Positions 10,922 through 25,900 of a DNA stretch of 64,000 nt are shown here, in pieces. Position 1 is the first letter of the stretch; each line of letters begins with the position of its first letter. The DNA is from Oxyruncus cristatus (Eukaryota > Chordata > Aves > Passeriformes > Cotingidae): the NCBI GenBank assembly GCA_013399855.1, contig VXAY01006780.1:1625801-1689800 (forward strand), in the 5' to 3' direction. A program made the translations under genes and the position numbers. The notes under the pieces are model-generated. The model made no database searches, was not told where the DNA came from, and saw nothing but the letters and a program-made list of their open reading frames with translations.

Positions 10922-13900
10922 CTGGAATAAAAACAGAGAGAGGGATGTTACAGCTACCAAATCCAACCACACACAGCTGACATGTGAGCAGGGACATTCC
11001 CAAGCAGTTACTGTTCACTTTCCACGAATTTACAGTTATTCCTTGACAAAAATGAGCTACTCTGGGGGGCTGCTTACCTTCTTTACACCTGAAGAATATC
11101 TTGGCCCTTCTGCTCCTCAAAGCTCACAGCCCCCCAGGTGTGACAAAGCACTGTCTGAAGGGCATAATAAATATAAGGCAGGCATGGCAAGAGGCCTTTT
11201 ACCTGCACTGAAGGTAAAGAGCTGCCACCTGACACAGTTCCGTGATAAAACCAGTATTCCTGCAAGGCTTGGGGCAGCCTACATCTTCTCAAGCCTCGCC
11301 CACTGCCCTGAAACTCTCAGGGCCTCCCTTTCCTTAAAATTCCTCACCATAGGTTGTCCCAGATGGAGTCATTGCACTCTGATCAGCAAGTGTAAACAGC
11401 AAGACCGAAAGCTGGGCGATCAGATAAGCTGATTGTTCCATTTTAGGAGTTTGATTTGAATCTCCTTGAGCAGGCACAGTATTGTGGGCTATTGTCCACC
11501 AGGCTGAGAGTCAAAGTGAGGGTGACAAAAGCTGAAGATCTGAGTCTTTGCTGCTTGGAGCAGCAGGTACCAAGCACAGCCTTGGGGCTGAGAGTGGTCA
11601 CAGAATCACAGATTGGTTTGGGTTGGAAAGGAACTTAAAGCTCATCTTGTTCCAACCCCCTGCCATGGCTGGGACACCTTCCACTAGACCAGGTTGCTCA
11701 GAGGCATACCCAACCTGGCCTTGGACACCTCCAGGGATGGGGTGAGAGTCCTCAGTTTTCAGAAATCATCAGCAATAATGAGCTACTTTTTACTAAGCTG
11801 TTTGCACAATAAATTAAGCGATCACACCCCAGACTTTATAGCAACAACGACGTCTGACCAAGCGAGAGTAGGAGAGCCATACCTTGTCGGGATGAACGAC
11901 GAGCACTGCCCGTCGATACACCTTCTTCACCTGCTCTGGTGTCACAAGGTCTGCCATACTCACAGGTTTCCACTTGGTCTCCCCTGCCCACAACACTGTG
12001 TGCATTGTGGACAGCAGGGCTCTTATATTCCTCTCCTTCCCTTCAATCCATTCCAGAACCTGGAGAAAGGAATGTTGAGTCTCAATTTACTCCTTACGTT
12101 AGATATTCCACTAGGAAAAAGTTTCTTCATTTGAATAGCAATGACTCCAAGGACAAGCTTATATTTCTTTCCATACTTTAGAAAACCTTTGGAAGACATT
12201 TGTCTGTCTCTAACTGATCATTAATTTTTACATCCCTTCTAAAAATACTGACTTGGTAACACTTCAATCACTAGATGGAATAGTCAGAAGTTGTGGTTTC
12301 ATATTTCAAACACAGAGCAGGACAGACTGAATTTCCTTCCCTTCTTAATAGATCTGCAGTTTGGCAATTTATTGAGGAGAGATGAGAGAATTCCAAAGCA
12401 GGCAAGCTTAATGAGGCAGAGGATTAGTTCAATTAGCTGTACCTGCTAATCAGGGATGGATTGATGTGGAAGACCAGCAGCCCAGACAGTAACACTGAGT
12501 AAGGCACTGTTGGCGTGGTCTGATCGAGGACAGAAATGTAACCTTGGAGTTTTAAATCTATTCAGGATGAATGACACATTGACTGTAAAACCATCCTCAG
12601 GAATTTTGCTTACTTTTAGTTTTTCAGGGTCCATCTCCTTCGCCATTTCTTCTTTTCTCATCTCAGCTATTGTTTTGGGGCCCTTCTTGTCCTTGTGAGC
12701 ATTAAAGCCTTGACCGGATAATAGATCTTCGAAATCTGCAGACACTTTTGGCTTTGAATCTTAAAAAACAAGATTTATTGTTATCACAATACGGGTGTAT
12801 TTAACCCTGGTTTCTACCCAGGCTACCCCTCTCACTTAATCACATTAACAATCACATCTCCCAGTGCTAATGAGTGTGTGGATTCTCATAGAAGATCTTT
12901 AGGCTAATTTTACTTTTGAATTACTATTATAGAATCACAGAATCAGAGAATGGTTTGTGTTGGAAGGGACCTTAAAGCTCATCTAGGGTCCATGGACAGG
13001 GACATCTTCCCGTGGATCAATTTGCTCCATGCCCTGTCCAACCTGGCCTTGAACACTTCCAGGATTATTATTGAAGGTCATTTGGAATACAGGATTTCCT
13101 AAACAACAACACACTTTAGAGTCTAGGACAGGATATATCATCAAGTGATCAATATGATTTACTTGCTTAAGTAACCTGCAAAGGTGTTTGTGCATTATAT
13201 CATCATCAGGAGCCATCCTGTTGGATGGAACTCCGCAGCCCTTACCAACATTAGCGGGTCCTTTCCCCCGTTCGCCCTGTGCTCCAGGCATGGCTGAGAA
13301 GCTCACATTGTAGTTGGGTTTGTTCTGAGGGGAGGCGTGGGGCACGCTGGGCTGGGCTTTGGGCTGAGCCTGCTGCCAGGTGTACCCAGCTCCCTGCTGC
13401 CAGCCACTCCCGCCCATGGGCTGCGGCGACGGCTTCTGCGGAGACGGCGGGAACCCCCCGCCCATGCCCGTCGGCGTGGTCGGCTTGCTGGCAAAGGAAG
13501 GGCCACCTGCAGGGAACAGGGAAAGGAGGGATAGTGCGTGTTACCAACAGGGTATTGACTTGCCTTCCCAAAAGAAAATCTAAGCAAAATCCCCCAGAGG
13601 TCTGATTTCAGCTCTGCCGTGAACTTGGGTTTGCAGCATCAATCAAATCCCTTCAACTTCCCTGTTGTTGTTCGGTGAGCTGGTTAAAGGACAGCACCTG
13701 CCTCTGAGGACTGCACGGGGATTGGAGGAGTAGGTGGTTGGGGAAACACAGGCAAAGCTGTGTGTAGCTAAGGAGGAGTCACAGCTCTGTGTGTGTGGTG
13801 GCAACAAAGAATCACAGAATGGTTTGGGTTGGAAGGGACCTTAAAGATCTTCTAGTTCCAGCACCCCTGCCATGGGCAGGGATGCCTTCAACTACCCCAG

Positions 13901-16900
13901 GTTGCTCCAAGCCCCATCCAACCAAGCCTTGAACACTTCCAGGAATGGGGCAGCCACAGCTTCGCTGAGCAACCTATGCCAGTGCCAACATCCAGCTGAC
14001 GTGTTGAAATTCTATCTCCTCATGCTGTGCTGATGTAATACCATCCCACAGAGTTGTGTGTTTCAGTACCCTGTTACTTTAGGGGATGCTTCTCTGGCTC
14101 TGTTTGGGGTGGGAGGTACCCAGTGTTAATGTTTTATTATTTGAGACTGACATTCACGCTTGACTCTGAGCTCTGAAATGTGTCATGGAAACTGCGTTAA
14201 GTGCTTTAGATTTAGTCATGAACAACAAAAATGTGGTTAAATGTCCTGGGGATGCCAAGCCATTTGTTTTTAAACCCCACAACTTTCCTACAGAATCCAT
14301 GCTTTGAAAGCACCTCGATGGCTCCGACATGGGTCTTGGCAGACTTTTTATTTTGCTCCTGCAGAGCAGCTTGAGATCCAGCAGAGGGAACTGGGAAACC
14401 TAATTCCAGAACCATGCTGGTACTGACGCAAAGGGGAAAACAAACATCAGACAAAACCACAACGGCTCCAAAGAGCTGAGGGCCGTGACAAAGGGAAGAA
14501 AAATCTATTTACCAGAGTCAGAGAAGCAGACATGCTGGGGCTTAAGGAAAATTCAATAATTTCTCTGAACTGCCTTTTTAACTCTGGAGTTGAGGGTTTG
14601 CTGATTGTTTTATACGATAAAACAAGGGGGTGTGAGCGATCAGGCAAACAGCCCTTTGTAACCAGGTACAAATACTCCATCTTTAAAAACTACTGCAAAT
14701 TAGAGGCAGATTAATGAGGTTCCACAGGATTCCTCACAAAGCACAAAAATGAGTCAAGTCTAGAAAGAAACAATTCCTCAAGAACCCCAGTAGCTTTGAA
14801 CAGCCAAATTCTCCTCCCATGCCTGTTAGTAGCAGTTCTAAAGCCAGAGTTGAACACAGAGGATCCTTAGCCAGAGTGAGTTTAGATTTATCAGAAGTTA
14901 TGCTTTGCAATCCAGGGAGGTCCCAGCTGAGGTCCCAGCATGTAGCCAGCAGATTTTTTGACAGAGGATCAAGAAAACCACAGATTTGTGAGAGCTTCCA
15001 GAAAATCAGGCAGAAGGCAAAGCTTGACAGCAGTACTGGTATGCAGGTAGGTTGAGAGGACCCTCACACACCAGGCTGCTCAGCCTATTTCTCTAAAAGA
15101 ATGCCGGTAATTTATTCTTTTATTTACTTAATAAGAGATGCAAACCTGCTAAACTTGCTCCAAGAGTCCCCAGGTCAGCAAACGGATCCAGTGTTTGGGG
15201 TTTAGGCTGATGAGTGGGAGTGCTGTGGAGGGACCCTGTAGGACTGGTGGCAGCAGACTTACTTCCCATTCCTAGACCACCTTAAAGAGAAAAGACATAC
15301 ATATATATATAAAACAAAAAATATTTTTGTTTTTTATCCCTGTTTGACATGAGTGCAGCTCTTACCCACTGCTCAGTCACATGATGTTAGTAGACTGCTA
15401 TTGAAACTGAGGCAGGTTCCTAAACAGTCTCAGCTCAGCGTTGGCCCAGACTAGTTGCACACCCACTCACAATTAGGCTCAGCACAGGAATGCTCCCTAG
15501 ACTGTCTGCAGTGACAGAGTAATTATGACAACAGGGTATATTTTAAGAACTGGAAGCCTTCAGGAAGCAACTTTGATAGGACATAACAAATCCCAAGATT
15601 AGAAAGAATCATGCAACTATTTAGTGGCATCCCAGGAATGCACAGCACTTCCCAGGTCCTTCTGCTGGCTCTGCACTGGAATGAAACACACCTATGTACA
15701 CCCTGTAGTGGTGCTGTAGCACCTGTCTGGCTTTGAGGAAACAAACCCAGATTTTTTTGCACAGAAGGAGTTTAGAAGTCTTTAGCAGATCCTCACCTGG
15801 ATGGCTGGGAGACCAGGACAACAGGTACAGCAAAGCTGCTGCAGTTCACCTGAGATAATGGACATATTCACTGAGGTTCTGGGGTGTTCCTCAAAGCCTT
15901 AAGCAGCAGAAAGGGGGAGCCTGTTCTCTGCAGTCACTGGCAGCATTTTCCCTCTGCCTCACCTCTCTCAGGACTCCTTAAGGTTTGGTTTTGCTAAACA
16001 CCCTGAATTTTTATGATACATACCTGCTTTGTTGGGCCAGTCCCAACCACTGGAAACATCTGGTTGTATGGAAACTGTTGGAGTACTAGAAGCTGAGGAG
16101 AATGGTTAATATAAATATCTCAAATAAGTACACGTAAACCAACATAATCCAGTGTCTGCTAAAAGATACTTGAACTCTATGAACAAGGTCTACGAACCTC
16201 TAGTGGAAGGTGTCCCTGCACATGGCAGGGGACTGGAACTGGATGATGATTAAGGTCCCTTCCTACCCGAACCCTTCTAGGATTCTATGAGTCCAAGAGC
16301 AGGAGGCAAAGAGCAGGAAACACAGCATTGTGTCCATCCTTGTGAACTTTTCCCCCATGACAGTCATTACAATTTTAATGGTTTTTTTCTGATCTCGTGC
16401 TATACAGAAGTAAGTGGGGAAGGACACAGATTTACAGTACTCATTTTATGATAACTTTGGTCAGAGCCTTTATATACTTATTTATAAAATCTTTCCTACC
16501 AGAATAACACATGGGGGATTGTGTTGCTGAGTACATCTCAACCCAAGGAAATATTCTACATGAAAAGGGCAAGAGAAAACAAACAAAGCAAAGCGGCCCA
16601 CACAGATGTAAACCAGAAAGGACATATACAGCCCTTCTTTTAACCCTGTCTCACATAAAGCCTGGATATCTAAGGCATTCACTCTGGCAGCATTTCATTA
16701 TTCACAGATACCAGCACTGTCATTTAATACCTCACCATGCTGGGATGCCATTGAAATTCCCTTCATTAGTGCAGCCAGCTCCAAGTGTGACCCCATGTCT
16801 TATTCACAGAGTGAGTATCCAGTACCCAAGTCTGGCAATGCAAGGATATGAGCAGTGCCAGCAGCACACTACTTGCCTCCTTGGACATTCCAGCTTTCCA

Positions 16901-19900
16901 GGGAGATGGTTACACCCAAAGGACATGTGTTAGATGATCAGACACAAACAAATCCGTTTCTGAATGTGTTTCAGAGAAGGTTACAACAATAAATTTTGGC
17001 AAGGGAGGAGAAGGTTACAACTAAGGAATGTTTCAAACGAAGAGAAGGAAGTCTAGTAAAGGGAAAAAAATTCCTTCTCTTCACATAAGAGTCAAATTCA
17101 TCTGTGAATTTTATCAGGGTTACTGTAGGATCTAAAGAAAGTAGATGCCTGTAACTAAAATCACCAAAGGATGTGTGTTTTCTCTAAAAGGCCATGCTGT
17201 ATTTAGTCAATTAATGGTAGTTTGGTTCAAGTGAGCCCTCATAGCCACAGGAATATGAGAGCAGACATTCTTCATGGTCTCTTTTTTTCATTTATATAAA
17301 TAGCTTATTAATTAAGTCTAAGACTTAAGCAAAACTACGCTCATCCTATGACACTTAAAATGATGAATATGCTTTAAGTCTGGAGAAAAAAAGCTCTTTC
17401 CTGTTTAGTGGGGTTTCTGTGGTTTTGAGCCATTTTATGGTGAGCATCAGTTTGTACTTAATGGCTCCATGGCTATTTAAAAGCAGCATTTCACATTTAT
17501 TTGAATATAGGGGAGCCTCCCTCTCTTACCCATGTGAAAGGGGTCACTGTGCACAGTTGGTGAAGGGCTTCTTGTGGCTTGAAGGAAAGGATCCCCAGGG
17601 ACAGCAGATGAACCAAGGAAGGAACCCAGGAGGTCAGGACCAGCTTGCTTGGGGCTACTTCCAAATGGATCAAAGGCAGTGGCTGTAAAAACACATTTGA
17701 GAAAACCAAATTATTAACTTGTACAATGAATTGGCTTCAGGGGAAAGACACTGGGGCATGGAGAATAAAACCTAATACCTGCAGAGAGCAAACAGACAGT
17801 GTGAGACTGTGGGGGAGCAACTGGAGGGTATCAGTACCCCAGCCAAATTCTGGGGTCCTAGAGAGCCCCGTGACTTGGTCAGGGCAATACACTGACCCCA
17901 TCTTTGGTTTCCAAAGAGAGGGGTTGAATTTAGGATCAGGCTAAGTGAGTATTTAAGTAATCAGACACTTTAACTTGCACAAAGTGCCAGTACGTAAATG
18001 GATGATGAGGGACAGCCTGGAGCTTGGAGTTAGCGCCCTGATGCAATTCCTGCTTCTTCTCAAGAGCTGAATGAAATTCAAGATGATTTCAGGCTGGCAA
18101 AGGTGACAAATGTTGGGGGTAAAAGGGTAAAATTTTAGAAATGCTTTAGAAAATAACTGGTATCTTTCCTACAGAGCATCACTTAAAAATCAGTTCTTCT
18201 CAAACTCCATTTTTCATCAATTTTTTTAGTCATCTCTCTTTCATGTAAAAACCCCAACAAACCCAACCAAAACAAACTCCTTTGAAGTCACTCAGGTTCT
18301 TACTTGTCAACAAATTTAAGGTAAAAAGCATCCTGAGCAGAGATGCAACTGTAAAAGATACAATCCATGTAAGCTGTGCACTGGGATAATGATGCTACTT
18401 GTGTCTCTCAATCAATTGCTACTCTCATCTCACAAGCTCTTATTCTTGCTTTCTTGGCTTGGAACAATTCAGCTGTGTGATCCTGGCTCTACAAAGCACA
18501 ACAACAATACCCATAAATCTTTTCCTGATCTGTTACTGCACCTCTGCCTTGTGAGATGTGTCTGCACAACCTTCCCACCCCTGGGCAAAAGCCCCAGATT
18601 GAGCCTACAAAAGCCACAGCAAGATGAACCTTCTCCAGGTAAAAGTGACCCAATTTCTTCCACTGAAACTTGCACTCTTCTCATCTCTCTTTTCCCTTCC
18701 TCTGTTCACTTAACCCTCTGAAAGATCACTCTTTCTAATATCTATCCAACCATCCCTTCTGCCTGCCTGGTCTCAGTCTGTCTTGGAAGAAACAGAAGTT
18801 CTGTATTTCCTAGTCCAAGATCAATATCACAGCTCCAGACCCACTAAGTTAAAAGAGAAATTAAATTCAAAGTGCTATGGGTCTACCCAAAACCTAAGAG
18901 GATTTTTTTTTTAAACTAACAAGCTCCTCATATGCATTATTGGACACATAGGAAGAGCAAAACTGAGGATCTCCAGTGGCTGTCGGTGTAAGGACCCACC
19001 AAACATTTGGGTGTGATCCAGTAGAGACTTTAGGGAACAAACTGGTTCATGCTCTTGACTGTGAAAATGCACCAACCAAGGCTGGTCTATTGGGATCCCC
19101 CACAGCTCTTGATTTTCATGAAATGGGGGTACCCGAGAGGAATCCAAGAGCCCAGAGCATCTCACCCAGTGGGTTCTCAAAGCACGTGCCCCAGGTCCCA
19201 CACGGCACAGCCACCATTACCTTCTCCCACCCTTGGGGACGGGGACGCTGAGGCTGCGGAACGCCGAGGAGTTGACTGCACAGATCCAGGTCCCCCCACA
19301 TGGAAAACCTCCTCAGCAGCAGGCTGTCCGCTCTGACTCGGGGCACTCGGCCCTCCAACCCCAAACAAATCACTCAGCAAGTCTGAGTTAGAGGGGGCAG
19401 CCGTGGGCTGCGAGGGAAAGCTCTTGCTCGTAGGGCTGCCATCCAGGCCCAGCAGGTCCACATCTTCAGGAGGGGGTGGTGCTGGAGGTTCTTGCTGCTT
19501 TTTGCTGTGTTTTGGTGTCCCGTGGGGCTTGTCACCGCTGGCATTACTGTGCTGACTGGAAAGGGACAAGAGTTCGTCATCTGACTGTTCGCTTTCCTCA
19601 TGCACCAACGCTGCTCGATCCTCTGAGGTGGGGTGAGAGCTACTTTTGTCAGATTTCTGATCTAAATGATGATTAAAAATAAAATTAGGTATCTGTTAGT
19701 TGTGTCATCACAGAGATCCCATAAAAGTCAGCTTACAAGCAGAACACAAAGCTACTGAGAATATCACAGCAGTGTTTTGCTGCATTTTAAAATTAAAGTT
19801 GACAAATTTCTTCCCCAAACCAAGGTTTATTTAAAGTTGTAGCATCAAGGAGGCCTCAGGTGAAGCTTCACACTAGAACTATGTCAATGATCACCATACA

Positions 19901-22900
19901 CAGCACAGGCCAGCGATGTTTGAAGAGGACATTGTAGGAAATTCATTCCCATCAGTTGCAACATAAGGGTGTGCCCAGCTACAACACTGTGATCTAATGG
20001 GAAAGACATGCTACAATGGGATTCTTCAGCCTGACTCTCTGCTCCAAGGAGGGGGTGAAAAAAGCTGTTTATCTTGTTCAAAGCAGATTTTACTTTGAAG
20101 ACCAAGCCTGTGTACCTTGCCAGCTGAGAGAGGAGAAGAATGCACTCTGCCCAACGTTCCTGATGTTATCCTGGGGCGAATCCGTGGGACCTCTGCCTGC
20201 AGCACAGAGCACCAGAGACATACAATCAAGCCAAATCAAGCTCAGCCTGTAGGTAAGCATGTAAATGGATAAATCTCTGCTGCCCTTACCTGCCAAAGCA
20301 AGAGTGTCCTGGTGCTCCTGGTGAGAGGAGAAGAGGATGGATGGATTGATGTCTTTTGTTGTGAAGTTCTCCCACGGGGGAGTTAGTTCAGTTTGTCTAT
20401 CTGTGGACTGTATTTCTATGTCCAGTATAACATGAAAGAGCTGAGGATATTTGTCTGGAGAGTCACAGGCATCCAGTTCAGGCCTAAAGGGGACAAGAGT
20501 GGTAGAGTTTTAAAGGGAAGAATATTTCTGGCAAGCTGTATAAAGTCTTTCAATGTATGCAGGCACAGAGACTTCTCATATTTCATCTGTGACTGTTCTC
20601 CCTCAGCCTTCATAAGGCTTTTATGTGTCAGGTAGGATTAATGTTCAGCTTCAGATACTCACTTGGTGAATTTTAGAGTGGTTGTTCCCAGGGCTATGAA
20701 TCCAGTATGAAATTGAATTTGGAATATTTGTGTGTTGGTCATCTGAAAAAAAACCACCAAAAAACAAACTGCTGAGCACCAGGCTGAACAAGTGCTTAAA
20801 CTCATGAAATTAAAATAGCTGTTTATATGCAGACAGTTAAGTCTACCCGACTACCAGCTACTATGTAGACTAATCTTAACTGCTGCATAACCTAATTCAT
20901 TCTGCTTGTTCTACAGGCAGCAGAGCTTTTCCTTCTGGATATTCCCAGATATTCCAAATGTTTCTATCTGCCTTAAACCCTGCTGCTGCAGCCTCCACAT
21001 AGCAGAAAGCCTTCATAGCCTTCAGGTCCCTGCTTCTCTTCATTTCTGGGATCTACTCATCAGTTTTGCAATTAAATGAAACTGTTCCCACAGTTTCATT
21101 TAATTAAATTATTTATTAGCTATTTTATTTATAAATTAAAGAAATAAATAAAGTAAATTTTATTAATTATTAATATAAATAATTAAATTAAAATAGGTTT
21201 TGGAGCAACAGGTTTGGACCCCAGAAAAACACAAGACCCTTTCATTTGCAGTAGAGGCTTAAGGAAAATATTATCTCTACAGCAGCCAGCACCAGTAACA
21301 AATGGAGAAGAGAAAAACATTCACTGGTCACTCTGCCACTTAAATATTAAGGTTTCTAATGTATGATCAGGAAAATTATCAAGATCCCATGTTTAGCCAC
21401 CTCTTGGTTCCCCACATTGCCTTTACCCCACAAGAGAAGTTAAACAAGCTCCTACTTTGGCTTGAAGACGTCCCCCAATGGTGGATCTCATGTGGTAGAC
21501 AGAAACAACAACATCTCCATGGACAGTGGCTCCCAGTGGAATTAGGACTTTCCCTTCTTGCACACGGTATTCTCTTTGAAGGCAAGAGAGGGAAATCCAC
21601 AGTTAAGGTCCCTCCCACCATCCATCATCAGGGTCAGCATAAAACTGTCATCTCCTTCAGGGCAAGCAGGGAGAAGGAGCACTCAGTGCTCTGCTTGGTG
21701 TTAGGGTGAGTGAAAACAAAAATATTTCACTGGGGAAACCAACACGGCACTGAGCAATCCCACCACATGACAACCTCAGGCTCACTCTGGCTTTTTATTT
21801 CAACACTAGGCACTAACTTTCAATTAATTTCAATTAATATCTTCATTCATCAGGCAGCCTGGCAAAGTTATTAGACACGTTTGAGCAAAATGAAGCTCCT
21901 CAGGATGGGAGGAGGCCACAGAACTCACTTCATCCTCTCATACTCCTGGGCAGTGGTGAGGATCCTGGTCTCTCCACTGAGGATGTCGCAGAAGGGCCGG
22001 CAGCCATTGCGTTGCTTGTTGAAACAGGGGACAGGGCTGAGGGTGACTGACTTGATAGTGAGTGGTTTGCAGTGAGGAATGATGGGCTTGTCTGCTATTA
22101 GATCACAAATGTATCCTATGTACCTGCGGGCAGAGAAAGCCGCTGCTGAAATCACTGTCCCAGGTGACCAGTTTCCGTTTCATACTCAAAGTCTACTTTG
22201 AAATCCAGTGAAAGTACCGTTCTTCCATGCATCCAGGACTGGAGTTCCCATGTACTCCAGCATCCTTGCAGCTGGCACAAAACCTGCACTTCTGTTTCTG
22301 TAAGGATGCAGCTGACACAGGAGAGGGATTCACCCAGGCCCTATTAACCACAGGTTCATCACAGGATGGTTTGGGTTGGAACGGACCTTTAACAATCATC
22401 TAGTCCAACCCCCTGCAACGAGCAGGGACATCTTCAACTGAAATAATAGAATAATTCAGGTTGGCAGAGACAGCTGAAGTTCATCTCTCTGGCTCTCTGC
22501 TCAGGGCAGGACCAGCTTCACAGCTCTATGTCAGAACTGGGTTATGTGCTGGTGTAATACTCAGCCAGGAATCTCCAGGGACAGCAATCCCACAGCCACT
22601 CTGGACAACCTATTCCAGCACCTGTTCACCACTTCACTACTTATTTCTGAGGAACAAAGTGGAGTCTGAACACCTGTCTCAGCCTGGGGCTGAGCACACA
22701 GTGCCAAAACACACATGACAGGGACTCAGGCAGTTTTTAGCATGAAGAATACACCTCATAGAGCTTAGTCAGGATCCTGTACCTCCTGTGAGATGGCCAC
22801 AGTACAATTCCAGGTCTCTTTGTGTTCAGCAGCTGCATGGCAGGGCCAGGACTAGAGAAGAGGTGACAGAAACAGAACATGGCGCTGACCAGAACTGCTG

Positions 22901-25900
22901 AGGCTGCACGGCCGTCCTGTCAGAAGGGGCAGGGGGAGAAAAGTGTGTGAGTATCAGAGAAATCCTTAATATTCCAGCTCTCTGGATCAAAGTTAATATC
23001 CAGGGAGCAGCCAAAGCTGAGGATGGTTTAGACTTGGTTTTAAAGCCCATAAGTACATTTTATCTGTAAATGTTGGTATTTCATGGCTGCTCTCAAACTG
23101 TAATATTACAATTATTTCAAACATAGGCCTGGAAGTGACTACAGGGATCAGTGTACACCCATCCCACATGTGCAGGTACTTGTCTAAGAGAATTATCCTG
23201 GAAGAGTTCAAAAACAAAAAACTCCAGCCCAAGGCTCCCTCACCCAAACACCTCCACAGCCCTCAAGCTACAGAATGTTCCTTAACAAGTCTAAGGGGCT
23301 TTTCAGGGTGATTAAGGATAAAAGTACATTTGCTGAGTCAGATTGATGGACCAAAAATACAGAAAGAGCAGGAGAAAATCAGTGTATCCCCAGTGCCCTG
23401 GGTCCCTCCTGTACCCAGGAATATAGGAGGTGATGAGTCATATGGACCCTACCCCAGCTCTGGTGAGACAAACAAAAAGAAAAAGCCCTTCCACCAAAAT
23501 CCAGGTCTGGACATTCACGGCACAGGGATGGGTATGAGAACCTGCTCAGTCCTGCCAGAGTACAGTGGCACCCAGCCCATCTCCCACATGTCAGAGGGGA
23601 CAGATGATCCCAGAACTCAAAACTCATTTCCAAGGAAGAAGTAGGAAAGCTGCTGCCCCATCAGGCAAGCAGTCCCCCTCAGATTCTAACACAAATGAAA
23701 AGGTATACAAAGTCATAAAATCCCAGACTGGTTTGGGCTGGGAGGGACCTTAAAATCCTCCCAGTCCCACCTCCGGCCATGGGCAGGGACACCTTCCACT
23801 ATCCCAGGTTGCTCCAAGTCCATCCAACCTGGCCTTGGACACTTCCAGGGATGGGGCAGTCACAGCTTCTCTGGGCAGCCTGTGCTGGGGCCTCACCACC
23901 CTGGCTCCCTGCAATTGCTTATTTCAGGCACCTCTTAGGCATTACAGCCATTTTCTGTAGGATTTGCCATACTGGAGCTGACCCAGACCCTGGGAACCTG
24001 CTTGACATTAACAGCTGTTTCCTTTTTTAAGGTTTAGCCCCTGCCAATCGCTTCTGACAAGATCTCTCAGGTTCATATAAAGCAAGCGGGCTTCTGCAGA
24101 CTTGTTAGAGAGTGTTGGGAAGGACTCCCTGTCCTTTACAGCATTATCCTGATATTCATTGCTCAAAGGACAGTAAAGGAATTTGATTCTTGAGCTGATT
24201 TCCAGGACTGGAGGCATCAAGTGCATCTTCCTCTCTGTTTGAAGGGAATTTACGTCCCGTAGCCTCTGGCTGTGCTGTGCAAGGCAGAAATGCCAGACTC
24301 ATATGTGAGGTCTATGCAATTTGGGATCAGTCATTTGCTCCGTTCCTCCCAGTTTATGCTGATCAGGGCTGACAGCCTCCTGGATTTAATTTAGGCACCA
24401 GGAGCAGAACACAACTCTCCTTTTGGGTATTGCTGTCAGTATGAAAGGCCGTATGGGGTAAATTACAGATTAGTCCTACAGAATCACACCACTCTCCTGC
24501 AGCACATCTACACTTTGCCCTGTGCTGAATAACCCTTGTGGGGGATTTACCATTTCAGCTGTTCTGCAAAAAGAGCTGCAGAAGGCAGCTGGGCTCCTTC
24601 AGCCAGACCTGACAAGTACTATAGCAAGAGACTTCAATGTTCTCAGATTCACAGTTTGACAGAATTCCCATCTATCTGTGTTCTGCCCAATTTCCATCAC
24701 CCTTCAGTCTGGAGGCTTCGTTTTCTCCTGCGAGTACTTAAAATGTGAAATCATAGAATCCCAGAATGGGTTGGGTTGGGAGGGACCTTAAAGCCCATCC
24801 AGTCCCACTCCCTGCCATGGGCAGGGACACTACCCAACTAGACCAGGTTGCTCCAACCTGGCCTTGAACTCTTCCAGGGATGGGGCAGTCACAGCTGCTC
24901 TGGACAACCTGTTCAACTGGGCAAATCACAGCAGGCTGGCAACTCTTACAGTAGGTTCTCGGGTGAAATTCAAACCTTTTTGCTCCTCATCACCTCTACA
25001 GTTCACTGCCAGAACAATTGTAACCTCTCTGGCTTTGCACTTCTGCTTCTTGTCCAGTGTTACCCCTCCCAGCTTATCTCTACAGCCGCACATGGAAGAT
25101 GATGTCCCTTTCTGTGAGTTTTATTACATCCCTTTTTCTCTTAGAAGCTGTCCCCCTCCTTGCACGCAGACTCCAGACATGCAATATGACTTATGGCTTG
25201 TCACGTGGTGACTTTTTGGACGCTCTGTACATACCATGCAGTGGATGACACAGACATTTTTGGGGTTCTGCTGCAGCCAGTTGTGCATGTTCTTGCAGAC
25301 AGCGTAGAGGTTGTGCAGACTGGGTGCCTGTCGGACTGGCCAGCTACATTCAGACACCTGCAGGAAGGGCACAGCAACAAAACCAGCTTTGTAGGAGCAT
25401 TAAGCCAGGCCTGCTTTACAAATGCTTTCTGCCCAGAAACCTACTTCCCTTTTACAACCTACAGTTATGTGCTTGAAACCTGCTCCATCTCTCCCCATGC
25501 ATAATTCGGCGCCGTGACTTCCATGAATGATGAGGAGGCAAACAAAAAAGCATTCTCAGTCAAAAAGCATAACACTGATGTGTTGGCCCTGACTGCACAT
25601 TTTTAAGAATTTACATTCCACATCAGATTATCTTGAGTGGCTCCAGTCTCACATTGATTTCTGCCATATCTAAAGCCTTTGTACAACGTGTCCCTAAAAA
25701 CTACCGCTCTGATTTGCAAAGGGTGCTGAGCATCTGTTGTTCTCAGTCGTTTTGTGTCACAGGATTTCCAAGCCCTAAATGACAGATATTAAGCTGATGA
25801 AAGGGAAACTTCTGTTTAAAAAAAAAAAAAAATCATATCTGAGTAAGTATAGTTAATATATGAGCCAGAAAAATGAATGACTCCTTAGAGCTGAAAACCC

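Larger units (their letters stand above)
10922..22782 (-). other. DNAJC6 introns between coding exons 7 and 19
   Basis: Short to medium introns separating the exons listed, with CR1 fragments at about 11598, 12931, 13809, 16194 and 22357, and an AT-rich tract near 21105-21195. I saw no further exon or independent gene. Confidence 0.8.

Noticed and set aside
24008..24226. [15 protein letters not shown] peptide, considered as the DNAJC6 exon after HCM
   Set aside because: No matching splice sites or phase. The true exon was found at 22783-22916 with DGRAAS and exact phase.
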